Positions 16,791 through 25,051 of a stretch of DNA of 64,000 nt are shown piece after piece. The first letter of the stretch is position 1, and the number at the start of each line of letters is the position of its first letter. Source of the stretch: Stutzerimonas stutzeri (GTDB lineage: Bacteria > Pseudomonadota > Gammaproteobacteria > Pseudomonadales > Pseudomonadaceae); contig NZ_CP139348.1 of NCBI RefSeq assembly GCF_038561965.1, positions 2,728,001 to 2,792,000 on the forward strand. The letters run 5' to 3'. The translations under genes and the position numbers were made by a program. The notes below the pieces were generated by a model. That model searched no databases. It was not told the origin of the DNA and worked only from the letters and a program-made list of their open reading frames with translations.

Positions 16791-18287
16791 ATGAACACCG
16801 AAAGCGTCACGCTGCAAGCGCATTACCTTAAGGCCGATCGCATCATGCTGGGCGTCATCTGGTTTTTGGTTGCCTATTCCTTCGCGATTGGGGCGTTCTA
16901 TGGCACCTGGGCCCAGGCGTTCGTCATCGGCGGGCTCACGGCTGTCGCGGTAACGGCGCTTCACCTGCTGATTCCGGGTCAGCGTTTATTGCGTTGCGTG
17001 ATCGGCGCCGCGTTCATGGTGCTGTCCGCGCTGCATATCAACCAGGCGCACGGCATGCTGGAAATGCACTTCGGCATCTTCGCCCTGCTGGCATTCCTGG
17101 TGTACTACCGCGACTGGCTGCCAATCGTGGTCGCAGCAGCAACCATTGCGGTACACCACCTGAGCTTTTTCGCCCTCCAGCAACAGGGCAGCGGCGTGTT
17201 CCTGATGCCTGATGGCAACTGGGGCGAAGTGTTTCTGCACGCGTTCTACGTGGTGCTGGAAAGCGCAATTCTGATCTACCTGGCGATCCGCGCCGCCGCC
17301 GAAGCCCGTGAAGGCGAAGCGTTGCTCGGGGCGGCAGCGGCCATCACCGCCCATCCCGAACGCATCGACCTGAGCTACCGCAGCAAGGCCAGCGGGCCGG
17401 TCACTCAGCGCTTCAATCAGTTGCTCGACCAGTTGGGTGAACTGGTCGGCGCCGTGATACGGGATACCGCCGGGTTGGGCGGCACCGCTGCCAACCTCAG
17501 CCAGGCCACCCGCCAGCTGCGCGACGGCGCCAGCCGCCAGCTGGATGAAACCGCCTATATGGTCGAAGCCATGCAGCAGATGACAGTGGCAATCGACGAC
17601 GTCGCCGGTCATGCCGACCGCGCTGCCCAGGCCGCGCAGGGCGCGAGCCAGAAAGCCGGCCAGGGCCGCAGCGCAGTCAGCACCGTGCGCAGCGAAATCG
17701 GTACGCTCGCCGAGCACATCGAAGGCACTGATCGTGTTGTTCAGGATCTTGCCGCGCAATCCGAACAGATTGACCGCGTGCTAGAGGTGATCCGCACCAT
17801 CGCCGAACAGACCAACCTGCTCGCGCTCAATGCTGCTATCGAGGCCGCCCGGGCCGGCGAGCAGGGTCGTGGCTTTGCCGTGGTCGCCGATGAGGTGCGC
17901 AACCTGGCCCAGAAGACCGCAGCTTCCACCACCGAGATCCAGGGCATCATCAGCCGCCTGCAGCAAGGCAGCCGCAAGGCCACCGAAGCGATGCAGAACA
18001 GCCGCGACAGTGTTGCCCGTTGCGTCAACAGCAGCCAGGACACCACTGCTCTGCTGGATGCCATTGCCAGCGAAATCGAGGGCATCAGTCAGATGAACGA
18101 GATGATCGCCGCGGCGACCCACGAGCAGACCGCAGTTTCAGCCGACATGGGCCGCCATCTGCAGAGCGTTCAGCAGGTTGCCGAACGTAACGCGGGTGAC
18201 GCCAGCGAACTCGACCACGACGGGCGCCAATTGCACGAACTGGCTGGCCGCCTCGGTAGCCTGAGCGGCCGCTTTACCGTGCAGTAA
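16791..18287 (+). CDS. Methyl-accepting chemotaxis protein with membrane-embedded sensor
   Basis: A 498-residue chemoreceptor. Residues about 20-170 form roughly six hydrophobic segments with almost no periplasmic domain, so sensing must occur in the membrane or through a short loop. The cytoplasmic signalling part has the invariant hairpin tip EQTNLLALNAAIEAARAGEQGRGFAVVADEVR, with long flanking coiled coil. There is no C-terminal CheR-binding pentapeptide (the protein ends GRFTVQ). The ATG at 16791 starts 30 bases after the methyltransferase stop. Whether it belongs to the light operon is unclear. The stimulus is unknown. Confidence 0.88.
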   Translation: MNTESVTLQAHYLKADRIMLGVIWFLVAYSFAIGAFYGTWAQAFVIGGLTAVAVTALHLLIPGQRLLRCVIGAAFMVLSALHINQAHGMLEMHFGIFALLAFLVYYRDWLPIVVAAATIAVHHLSFFALQQQGSGVFLMPDGNWGEVFLHAFYVVLESAILIYLAIRAAAEAREGEALLGAAAAITAHPERIDLSYRSKASGPVTQRFNQLLDQLGELVGAVIRDTAGLGGTAANLSQATRQLRDGASRQLDETAYMVEAMQQMTVAIDDVAGHADRAAQAAQGASQKAGQGRSAVSTVRSEIGTLAEHIEGTDRVVQDLAAQSEQIDRVLEVIRTIAEQTNLLALNAAIEAARAGEQGRGFAVVADEVRNLAQKTAASTTEIQGIISRLQQGSRKATEAMQNSRDSVARCVNSSQDTTALLDAIASEIEGISQMNEMIAAATHEQTAVSADMGRHLQSVQQVAERNAGDASELDHDGRQLHELAGRLGSLSGRFTVQ

Positions 18288-18299
18288 AGCGGTGCGGCG

Positions 18300-19637
18300 T
18301 CAACCGTGCCTGCCATGGCCGGCCGAATGACCAACGGCCATGGCGCTGGGTTGCTCGAAGGCCGCGCAGACCGCCGGCAGCAACAGCCGCGCATGCGACG
18401 GAATGCTCAGCCCACCCTCTTCCAGCACGATCACACCTTGTGCATGCAGGTGCTCCAGCGCAGGCCAATGCGGCGCATAGCGCTGCGGCATATCCACGCC
18501 GCTGTTCGCGGTAAGCGTGTCGAAATCCAGCGCGAAGCTGCAGCGCAGACTCTCGAGCAACATCCGATGCAGCAGGTCGACGTGGTCGGCGTGTAGGCCA
18601 TAGGCGCTGGGTAACTGATCCTGGTCCAGCGTTTGCTGATAGACCTGCGCACTGCTGGTGTTCTGGCAATACAGCGCCCCGACCCGACTGATTGCGCCGG
18701 CACCGAACCCCAGGTGGTCGCAGTCGCCATGCAGGGTGTAGCCATGTATGTCGTGGTACAGCGCACCGATCTCCTGGGCCATCGCCAGGTCGTCGTGCGG
18801 CAGGACGAACTTGCCCAGGCCTATATAGCGATAGCCAGCGGCGCCAAGCTGTTCGACGCCGTAGCGGTACATCGCCAGGGTGTCGGCGACCGAGGCCAGG
18901 CCGAGGCGCGTCGGGCCGGACGAGGCGAGCGGCGCTGCGTCGCGGTAGTCGAACATCGTGACCTGGTCGGGTGCCAGCTCGATGATCGACGCCAGCTTGC
19001 GCGCAAAGCTTGCAGGCGTCTGCCAGGAGCGGCCGTAGCCGAGATCGAGGTTAACCGAGCGGTAGTGCAGCGCATGGGCAGCTTCAATCACCGCGCGAAT
19101 GCGTGCCGAACTGCGGAAGTATTCGACCGTGCCGCCATCATCGGCGCGCAAGTCCGGCACCGCTACGCTGAGCTGATTGAAGCCGAGCTCATGCAGCGCG
19201 CCGATCAGCGGCCAGTCGACATGGGCCAACTCCACCTCGGCAAGAAAGCTTCCGGCACGGGGATCGACGAAGTTGAAACGCGCTTTGAGCTGCGTCACCA
19301 GTCTTCGCAGCGCCTCGATTCCCAGGCTGCCGACACTCAGCCGCAGCTGCTGGACCTGCTGCATCGGCCCGACATGGCAACCGAGCTGCTCGATCTCGCG
19401 CTCCAGACGTAGCTGATAGTCCGCGGCCTCGCCTGGCGCCAGTTCGACGCCACCGGGCTGGTGGATGGCTATCGACAACGGGCGACCGGCACGGCGGCTT
19501 TGCCGCAGCGCGCGCAGCAGGTCCAACGGCGCAATTCGGTCGGTGAAATCGACCGCAGACGGATACGTGCATTGTTGTTGCCCAATCTGCCCGTAGCGTT
19601 GTACCAGGGCGTCATCCCAGGTCACTGAGCCAAGCAT
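18300..19637 (-). CDS. HemN-like protein lacking the radical-SAM cysteine motif
   Basis: A 445-residue protein that aligns by eye with oxygen-independent coproporphyrinogen III oxidase over most of its length: FNQLSVAVPDLRAD, SVNLDLGYGRSWQTPASFARKL, DQVTMFDYRDAAPLASS, YRYIGLGKFVLPHDDLAMAQ, GYTLHGDCDHLGFGAGAIS and a C-terminal HARLLLPAVCAAF. Where HemN has its H-x-P-x-C-x3-C-x2-C-x-C cluster motif, this protein has HQPGGVELAPGEAADYQ (residues about 59-75), with no cysteines. The GGGTP SAM-binding motif is also missing. Classical catalysis therefore seems impossible. It has a strong GGGAGG site and an ANR-type box upstream, so it looks expressed rather than decaying. Function is unknown. Confidence 0.82.
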   Translation of the reverse strand: MLGSVTWDDALVQRYGQIGQQQCTYPSAVDFTDRIAPLDLLRALRQSRRAGRPLSIAIHQPGGVELAPGEAADYQLRLEREIEQLGCHVGPMQQVQQLRLSVGSLGIEALRRLVTQLKARFNFVDPRAGSFLAEVELAHVDWPLIGALHELGFNQLSVAVPDLRADDGGTVEYFRSSARIRAVIEAAHALHYRSVNLDLGYGRSWQTPASFARKLASIIELAPDQVTMFDYRDAAPLASSGPTRLGLASVADTLAMYRYGVEQLGAAGYRYIGLGKFVLPHDDLAMAQEIGALYHDIHGYTLHGDCDHLGFGAGAISRVGALYCQNTSSAQVYQQTLDQDQLPSAYGLHADHVDLLHRMLLESLRCSFALDFDTLTANSGVDMPQRYAPHWPALEHLHAQGVIVLEEGGLSIPSHARLLLPAVCAAFEQPSAMAVGHSAGHGRHG

Positions 19638-19700
19638 AAGAGCCTCCCGGCATCGAATATCGCTTTAGCGGGCATCATCCGCGAGCCGCTGCCGACGGCG

Positions 19701-19714
19701 TTGACCCCCGTCAA
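19701..19714 (-). promoter_or_regulatory. Putative ANR/FNR box upstream of the HemN-like gene
   Basis: TTGACCCCCGTCAA is a perfect 14-bp palindrome of the FNR/ANR type (TTGAT-N4-ATCAA with both inner positions changed to C/G). Its centre is about 70 bases before the ATG at 19637. That leaves room for a class II promoter with the start site near 19666. The same box is 150 bases before the sirtuin gene on the other strand, which it could also influence. Confidence 0.6.
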
Positions 19715-19863
19715 GTAGGTGACAGATGGCGCGAGCGGCCGGCCGGACGGTCAGAAATTCGACGCGAGCATGCTGGATGGCCCGCTTGCCCCGGCGGCAG
19801 ACTTTGGAAAATCTGCCTGCACGGTGATATTGATAGCCGGACCCCTATCGAACGGAGCTGCTC

Positions 19864-20622
19864 GTGATTCCCGACTCTTTATTGTCTACGTTGCGTTCAG
19901 CGCGCCATGTCGTCGTATTCACCGGCGCCGGGGTTTCTGCCGAGAGCGGTATCCCGACTTTTCGCGACGCGCTCACCGGCTTGTGGGAGCGTTTCGATCC
20001 AGCCGAGCTGGCCACACTGAACGCCTTTCGCCGCGATCCGGCACTGGTCTGGGGCTGGTACGAATGGCGACGGATGCGCGTGCTCCAGGCTCAGCCCAAT
20101 CCCGCCCATCTGGCCATCGCCGAACTGGCGCGCCATGTACCGCAGCTGACGCTGATCACGCAGAACGTCGATGACCTGCACGAACGCGCCGGCAGCCAGG
20201 ACGTGATCCACCTGCACGGCAGCCTGCATCAGCCGCGCTGCTTCGCCTGCGCCCGCGTGCCGACCGATCCGCTGCCGGCTGCCGACGAGCCCGAAGGCGG
20301 CCGCCGTGTGGAACCGCCCCGCTGCAGCCATTGCGGCGGACGGCTGCGCCCTGGGGTGGTCTGGTTCGGTGAGAACCTGCCGGCCGCTGCGCTGAACGCG
20401 GCGTTCCAGGCAGCCGGCGAATGCGACCTGCTGCTGTCGGTCGGCACCTCCGGTGTGGTCTATCCCGCGGCTCAGGTACCACATCTGGCATTGGAGGCCG
20501 GTGCCACCGTGGTGCATATCAATCCACAGGGCGAGGCTACGAGTGGCGTTCGCGAACACCTGCTCGCCCTGCCCGCCGGCGAGGCACTGCCCGAATTGCT
20601 CCGCGCGGCGTTTGGCGCCTGA
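19864..20622 (+). CDS. cobB: NAD-dependent protein deacylase, sirtuin (CobB-like)
   Basis: A 252-residue class III sirtuin that removes acyl groups from lysines using NAD. Motifs: FTGAGVSAESGIPTFRD, TQNVDDLHERAG, HLHGSL with the catalytic histidine, a zinc site from two CxxC pairs (CFAC and CSHC), GVVWFGENLP and SVGTSGVVYPA. A Tyr-x-x-Arg pair in WYEWRRMR marks the desuccinylase/demalonylase type. The start is GTG at 19864; the preceding 220 bases contain no other gene. Its position before nirB seems incidental, as nirB has its own promoter and terminator. Confidence 0.92.
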   Translation: MIPDSLLSTLRSARHVVVFTGAGVSAESGIPTFRDALTGLWERFDPAELATLNAFRRDPALVWGWYEWRRMRVLQAQPNPAHLAIAELARHVPQLTLITQNVDDLHERAGSQDVIHLHGSLHQPRCFACARVPTDPLPAADEPEGGRRVEPPRCSHCGGRLRPGVVWFGENLPAAALNAAFQAAGECDLLLSVGTSGVVYPAAQVPHLALEAGATVVHINPQGEATSGVREHLLALPAGEALPELLRAAFGA

Positions 20623-20827
20623 TGCAGAGGCATTTCCTTCCCTGCCGCGGGGCTTGATCGCCCCAAAGCGGGGAGCGCGATTGCACCGCCGCACTGTTCT
20701 GGTTCAAGCCTGCCGCGCTCAGCTCGCAGTTACGGAGGCTGATTTGCTCAGCGTCCAGGCAACCAACACCGCGTAACGCCGCGCAATCGCGCGACTTACA
20801 GCCGCAAATCCACGCTAGTGGACAAGC

Positions 20828-20843
20828 TGGCATACAACCTGCA
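20828..20843 (+). promoter_or_regulatory. Putative sigma-54 promoter of nirBD
   Basis: TGGCATACAACCTGCA has the GG at -24 and GC at -12 separated by ten bases, matching the sigma-54 pattern TGGCAC-N5-TTGCA with two mismatches. Transcription would start near 20854 and give a leader of about 215 bases. Nitrogen-regulated (NtrC) sigma-54 control of nitrite assimilation fits. I did not see a clear NtrC palindrome upstream. The 205 bases before it hold no gene, only a 10-bp inverted repeat (20675-20684 with 20783-20792). Confidence 0.55.
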
Positions 20844-20858
20844 ATCACCCTGGCAACA

Positions 20859-21022
20859 CCTGCCGCCTCGCGGCAGGGCGTCCCAGACGGTCAGCGGAGA
20901 CCGTCAAGCCAACAGGCGCGGGACCGGGTGTAGCAGGCAACGAGGCCTGACCGACCACCCCACACACCACTAATTACCAGGCAAAGGCGCCTGGAGCTGA
21001 TACCAGCTCCAGGCGCCTTTTT
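20859..21022 (+). ncRNA. nirB leader RNA with hexaloop hairpins (NasT/ANTAR antitermination type)
   Basis: Hairpins in order: (a) CCTGCCGC/GCGGCAGG with loop CTC, 20859-20877; (b) GACGGTC/GACCGTC with loop AGCGGA, 20886-20905; (c) CAGGC/GCCTG with loop AACGAG, 20934-20949; (d) CCAGGC/GCCTGG with loop AAAGGC, 20977-20994. Loops b, c and d are hexanucleotides with A at 1 and G at 4, the known recognition signature of ANTAR proteins such as NasT. Hairpin d uses the 5' arm of the terminator and so excludes it. The model: NasT binding stabilises d, the terminator cannot form, and nirBD is transcribed when nitrate or nitrite is present. Confidence 0.75.
20986..21022 (+). terminator. Conditional intrinsic terminator in nirB leader
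   Basis: GGCGCCTGGAGCT pairs perfectly with AGCTCCAGGCGCC around the loop GATACC. The stem (20986-21017) is flanked by As before and five Ts after (21018-21022). It ends 46 bases before the nirB ATG, so it can only work as an attenuator. Mutually exclusive with the hexaloop hairpin at 20977-20994. Confidence 0.85.
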
Positions 21023-21068
21023 GCGTTTTGCCGGCCACGTGCCGCAGCAGCTCGACTGAGGAAAGGCC

Positions 21069-23627
21069 ATGAGTTCTACCGTCACTCCGCTCACGCACGA
21101 AAAACTGGTCATCGTCGGCAACGGCATGGTCGGTCACCATTGCATCGAACAGCTGATCGAGCGCGGCGCCCTCACCCGCTACGAGCTGCACGTATTCGGC
21201 GAGGAGCGCCAGCGCGCCTACGACCGCGTGCACCTGTCCGAGTATTTCGGCGGCCGCGATGCCGAGTCGCTGGCCATGTGCGAGGCTGATTACTATGCCA
21301 GCCACGGCGTCTACACCCATCTGGGCGTGCAGGTGCTGGGCATCGACCGCGAGCGCAAGGAAGTCGTCACCAGCGCTGGCCGTCAGCCGTACGACCAGCT
21401 GATCCTTGCCACCGGCTCCTACCCCTTCGTGCCACCGATCACCGGTGCCGAAGGCAGCGCGCGACTGGTCTACCGCACCCTCGATGATCTCGACGCCATC
21501 CGCGCTGCCGCCACCAACGCCACGCGTGGCGTCGTGGTCGGTGGTGGCCTGCTCGGCCTGGAAGCAGCCAACGCGCTGAAGTCCCTGGGGCTTGAAGCCC
21601 ACGTGGTCGAGTTCGCCCCGCGCCTGATGCCGGTTCAGCTGGACGACGAAGGCGGCGCGGCGCTGAAGGCGCGTATCGAGTCGCTCGGCGTTGGCGTGCA
21701 TCTGTCGCGCGCCACCCAGGAGATCGTCGCCGGTGAGGATTACGCCTGGCGGATGAACTTCACCGACGGCGAATTCCTCGAAACCGACCTGATCGTGTTT
21801 TCCGCCGGCATCCGCCCGCAGGATGCCCTTGGCCGCGCTGCAGAGCTGGACATCGCCCCGCGCGGCGGCATCGTGATCGATAGCGAATGCCGCACCTCTG
21901 ACCCGGCGATCTTCGCCATCGGCGAGTGCGCCAGCTGGAACGGCAGCGTGTTCGGCCTTGTGGCACCGGGCTATAGCATGGCGCGCAGTGCCGCCGCGCA
22001 GCTGGCCGACGAGCCGCACGAGCCCTTCTACGGCGCCGACATGTCGACCAAGCTCAAGCTGCTCGGCGTCGACGTCGGTTCCATCGGCGATGCCCACGGT
22101 GCCACGCCGGGCGCGCGCAGCTACCGCTTCATCGACGAGGCCAGCGCCAGCTACCGCCGCCTGGTGGTCTCGGCCGACGGCAAGACTGTGCTCGGCGCGG
22201 TGCTGGTCGGTGACAACAGCTATTACGACACCTTGCTGCAGTACGCGCAGAACGGCATCAAGCTGCCGGCCGACCCGTCCGCGCTGATACTGCCGCAGAC
22301 CGAGGGCGCTCCGACCCTTGGCCCGGACGCGCTGCCAGCCAGCGCAACCATCTGTTCCTGCCACAACGTCAGCAAGGGCGCGGTGTGCTGCCAGGTCGAC
22401 GCCGGCGTCACCGATCTCGGCGAACTCAAGGCGGCAACCAAGGCGGCCACCGGCTGCGGTGGCTGCAATGCCCTGCTCAAGCTGGTGTTCGATGCCGAAC
22501 TGGCCGCGCGCGGCGTGGCGGTGGACAAGAGCCTGTGCGAACACTTCGCCTACACCCGCCAGGAGCTCTACGGCATCGTCCGCGTCGAGGGCATCCAGAG
22601 CTTCACCGAACTGATGATCAAGCACGGCCGCGGGCATGTCGGCTGCGACATCTGCAAGCCGACGGTGGGCTCGATTCTCGCCTCCTGCTGGAACCAGCCG
22701 ATCACCGATCCGGCGCTGATTCCGCTGCAGGACACCAACGACACCTTCATGGCCAACATGCAGAAGAACGGCACCTACTCAGTAGTGCCGCGTATTCCGG
22801 GTGGTGAGGTAACACCTGAAGGGCTGATCGCCATCGGCCAGGTGGCGAAGAAATACGATCTCTACACCAAGATCACTGGCGGCCAGCGCATCGACCTGTT
22901 CGGCGCCCAGCTGCACGAGCTGCCGGACATCTGGGGCGAGCTGATCGCCGCCGGCTTCGAGACCGGCCATGCCTACGGCAAATCCCTGCGCACGGTGAAA
23001 TCCTGTGTCGGCAGCACCTGGTGCCGCTACGGCGTGCAGGACAGCGTCGGCATGGCGCTGCGCCTGGAGGATCGCTACAAGGGCCTGCGTGCGCCGCACA
23101 AGATCAAGTTCGCCGTATCCGGTTGCACCCGCGAATGCGCCGAGGCGCAGAGCAAGGACATCGGCGTGATCGCCACCGACAAGGGCTGGAACCTCTATGT
23201 CTGCGGTAACGGTGGTATGCGCCCGCGGCATGCCGAGCTGTTCGCCACCGACCTCGACGACGAAGCGCTGATCCGCACCATCGACCGCGTGCTGATGTTC
23301 TACGTGCGCACCGCGGACAAGCTGCAACGCACCTCGGTCTGGCGCGAAAGCCTGGAAGGCGGTCTCGACTACCTGAAGGCCGTGGTCCTCGATGACAGCC
23401 TGGGCCTTGCCGCCGAACTGGAAAGCCAGATGCAGCACGTCGTCGACAGCTACGAATGCGAATGGGCCAACGCCATCAACGACCCGGAGAAGCTCAAGCG
23501 CTTCCGCACCTTCGTCAATGATCAGCGCGGCGACCCGGACATCCACTTCGTCAAGGAGCGTGGCCAGCGTCGGCCGGTGCGCGCCAGCGAACTTCACCTG
23601 ATTCCCCTCACCCAGGAGGCGCTCTGA
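21069..23627 (+). CDS. nirB: Assimilatory nitrite reductase (NADH), large subunit
   Basis: An 852-residue cytoplasmic enzyme reducing nitrite to ammonium with NADH. The N-terminal FAD/NAD-binding reductase part (about 1-300) has VIVGNGMVGHHCIEQL and VVVGGGLLGLEAANAL. A BFD-like [2Fe-2S] domain (about 420-470) has ICSCHNVSKGAV and GCGGCNALLK. The siroheme/[4Fe-4S] half holds KSCVGSTWCRYGVQDS and SGCTRECAEAQSKDIG. Length is typical. GAGGAAAGG precedes the ATG. It is coupled to nirD by an ATGA overlap and controlled by the sigma-54 promoter and antiterminator leader upstream. Confidence 0.96.
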   Translation: MSSTVTPLTHEKLVIVGNGMVGHHCIEQLIERGALTRYELHVFGEERQRAYDRVHLSEYFGGRDAESLAMCEADYYASHGVYTHLGVQVLGIDRERKEVVTSAGRQPYDQLILATGSYPFVPPITGAEGSARLVYRTLDDLDAIRAAATNATRGVVVGGGLLGLEAANALKSLGLEAHVVEFAPRLMPVQLDDEGGAALKARIESLGVGVHLSRATQEIVAGEDYAWRMNFTDGEFLETDLIVFSAGIRPQDALGRAAELDIAPRGGIVIDSECRTSDPAIFAIGECASWNGSVFGLVAPGYSMARSAAAQLADEPHEPFYGADMSTKLKLLGVDVGSIGDAHGATPGARSYRFIDEASASYRRLVVSADGKTVLGAVLVGDNSYYDTLLQYAQNGIKLPADPSALILPQTEGAPTLGPDALPASATICSCHNVSKGAVCCQVDAGVTDLGELKAATKAATGCGGCNALLKLVFDAELAARGVAVDKSLCEHFAYTRQELYGIVRVEGIQSFTELMIKHGRGHVGCDICKPTVGSILASCWNQPITDPALIPLQDTNDTFMANMQKNGTYSVVPRIPGGEVTPEGLIAIGQVAKKYDLYTKITGGQRIDLFGAQLHELPDIWGELIAAGFETGHAYGKSLRTVKSCVGSTWCRYGVQDSVGMALRLEDRYKGLRAPHKIKFAVSGCTRECAEAQSKDIGVIATDKGWNLYVCGNGGMRPRHAELFATDLDDEALIRTIDRVLMFYVRTADKLQRTSVWRESLEGGLDYLKAVVLDDSLGLAAELESQMQHVVDSYECEWANAINDPEKLKRFRTFVNDQRGDPDIHFVKERGQRRPVRASELHLIPLTQEAL

Positions 23628-24010
23628 TGAGCCAGTCCAACGTTGTTCGTCTCGACTCCCGTTCCACCGCGCCAGCGGCATGGCAGGCGCTGTGCAGCCG
23701 GCATGATCTGGTCGCCAACTCCGGTGTGGTGGCCTGGCACGAAGGCGCTCAGGTCGCGCTGTTCCACCTGCCCGACAATGCCGAAGGCGACCAGCTGTTC
23801 GCCGTCGACAACCGCGACCCCAAATCCGGCGCCAACGTGATCGGCCGCGGCATCGTTGGCAACATCAAGGGTGAGCTGGTGATCGCATCGCCGCTGTACA
23901 AGCAGCATTTCCGCCTCGCCGATGGCAGCTGCATGGAATACCCCGAGCAAAGCCTGCGCGTCTGGCCGGTACGCCTGGCCGGCGACGAGGTGCAGATCGC
24001 CGTCGGCTGA
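23627..24010 (+). CDS. nirD: Nitrite reductase (NADH), small subunit
   Basis: A 127-residue Rieske-fold subunit without the cluster ligands, partner of NirB. Typical segments are WQALCSRHDLVANSGVVAWHEG, LFAVDNRDPKSGANVIGRGI and YKQHFRLADGSCMEYPEQSL. The start overlaps the nirB stop (ATGA). No cobA-type siroheme methylase follows, unlike the nirBD operon of P. aeruginosa; a formate/nitrite channel comes next. Confidence 0.95.
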   Translation: MSQSNVVRLDSRSTAPAAWQALCSRHDLVANSGVVAWHEGAQVALFHLPDNAEGDQLFAVDNRDPKSGANVIGRGIVGNIKGELVIASPLYKQHFRLADGSCMEYPEQSLRVWPVRLAGDEVQIAVG

Positions 24011-24059
24011 GTCCCCGTTTACTCACGATTGCAACCACTCCCACACCGGTGCTGAGCCC

Positions 24060-24083
24060 GTGGGAGCGGTCTTGACCGCGAAC
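24060..24083 (+). repeat. Single Pseudomonas-type REP element
   Basis: GTGGGAGCGG-TCTT-GACCGCGAAC matches the usual Pseudomonas repetitive extragenic palindrome (GTGGGAGCGGGCTTGCCCGCGAA). It lies between nirD and the nitrite channel gene and is preceded by a CCCAC...GTGGG pair. It may protect the nirBD message end. Only one copy was noticed. Confidence 0.6.
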
Positions 24084-24185
24084 GAACCTTAAGCAACGCC
24101 TAACGCCTCGATCACAACAACGCTCAGCCAGGCCCCGGTACGACCGCCGGGACGGCCCTTGATTGCCAATTAAAGAGAATCCGCC

Positions 24186-24998
24186 ATGTCCTACATAGTC
24201 CCCGCCGAGTTCGTCACCAAGATGGTGGACGCCGGCGAATCGAAGATCTTCATGTCCACCCGCGACACGCTGATCCGTGCCTTCATGGCTGGCGCCATCC
24301 TCTCCCTCGCCGCGGTGTTCGCAATTGCCGTGACCGTGCAGACCGGTTCGCCGCTGGTTGGCGCGATGCTGTTCCCGGTGGGTTTCATCATGCTTTACCT
24401 GATGGGCTTCGACCTGCTGACCGGCGTGTTCATGCTCACCCCGCTGGCCCTGCTCGACCGCCGTCCTGGCGTGACCGTCAGTGGCATTCTGCGCAACTGG
24501 GGTTGGGTGTTTCTCGGCAACTTCGCCGGGGCGCTGGTGGTCGCCTTCATGATGGCTTTCGTCTTCACCATGGGCTTCTCCACCGACCCGGGGCCGATCG
24601 GCGAAAAAATCTCGCACATCGGTGAGGACCGCACCCTGGGTTACGCCGAGTTCGGCGCGGCAGGCTGGGCGACCATTTTCCTGCGCGGCATGCTGTGTAA
24701 CTGGATGGTCTCGATGGGCGTGGTCGGCGCGATGATCTCCACCTCGGTCAGCGGCAAGGTCATCGCCATGTGGATGCCGATCATGCTGTTCTTCTTCATG
24801 GGCTTTGAGCATTCGGTGGTGAACATGTTTCTGTTCCCCTCGGCGATGATCATGGGCGGCGACTTCTCGGTGATGGACTACATGCTCTGGAACGAGATCC
24901 CCACCGCCTTGGGCAACCTGGTCGGCGGCCTGGCCTTCACCGGGTTGACGCTCTACACCACCCACGTGCGCACCGCCCCCAAGCGCACCGTCTACTGA
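24186..24998 (+). CDS. nirC: Formate/nitrite transporter family channel (NirC-like)
   Basis: A 270-residue inner-membrane protein with six hydrophobic segments. FNT signatures are FVTKMVDAGESK at the start, GSPLVGAMLFPVGFIMLYLMGFDLLTG, GNFAGALVV, FLRGMLCNWMVSMGV and FEHSVVNMFLFP, where the histidine of the central pore is found. Beside nirBD it most likely imports nitrite for assimilation, so NirC rather than FocA, although sequence alone does not settle it. AAAGAGAAT precedes the ATG. An intrinsic terminator follows at 25016. Confidence 0.88.
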   Translation: MSYIVPAEFVTKMVDAGESKIFMSTRDTLIRAFMAGAILSLAAVFAIAVTVQTGSPLVGAMLFPVGFIMLYLMGFDLLTGVFMLTPLALLDRRPGVTVSGILRNWGWVFLGNFAGALVVAFMMAFVFTMGFSTDPGPIGEKISHIGEDRTLGYAEFGAAGWATIFLRGMLCNWMVSMGVVGAMISTSVSGKVIAMWMPIMLFFFMGFEHSVVNMFLFPSAMIMGGDFSVMDYMLWNEIPTALGNLVGGLAFTGLTLYTTHVRTAPKRTVY

Positions 24999-25015
24999 CC
25001 CTGGAGTTAACGAAG

Positions 25016-25045
25016 GCCCCGGCTCGCATGCGCGCCGGGGCTTTT
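25016..25045 (+). terminator. Intrinsic terminator after nirC
   Basis: GCCCCGGC (25016-25023) pairs with GCCGGGGC (25034-25041) around a 10-base loop and is followed by TTTT. It ends only 6 bases before the candidate ATG of the PP2C-kinase gene, so it may also act on that gene's message. Confidence 0.7.
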
Positions 25046-25051
25046 GCGCAA

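Noticed and set aside
20675..20792. 10-bp inverted repeat GCGCGATTGC / GCAATCGCGC as an NtrC site
   Set aside because: The arms are about 100 bases apart and do not match GCAC-N6-TGGTGC-type NtrC sites; left as an unexplained dyad.
20970..22637. 555-codon frame opposite nirB
   Set aside because: Antisense shadow of nirB; also runs through the leader terminator.
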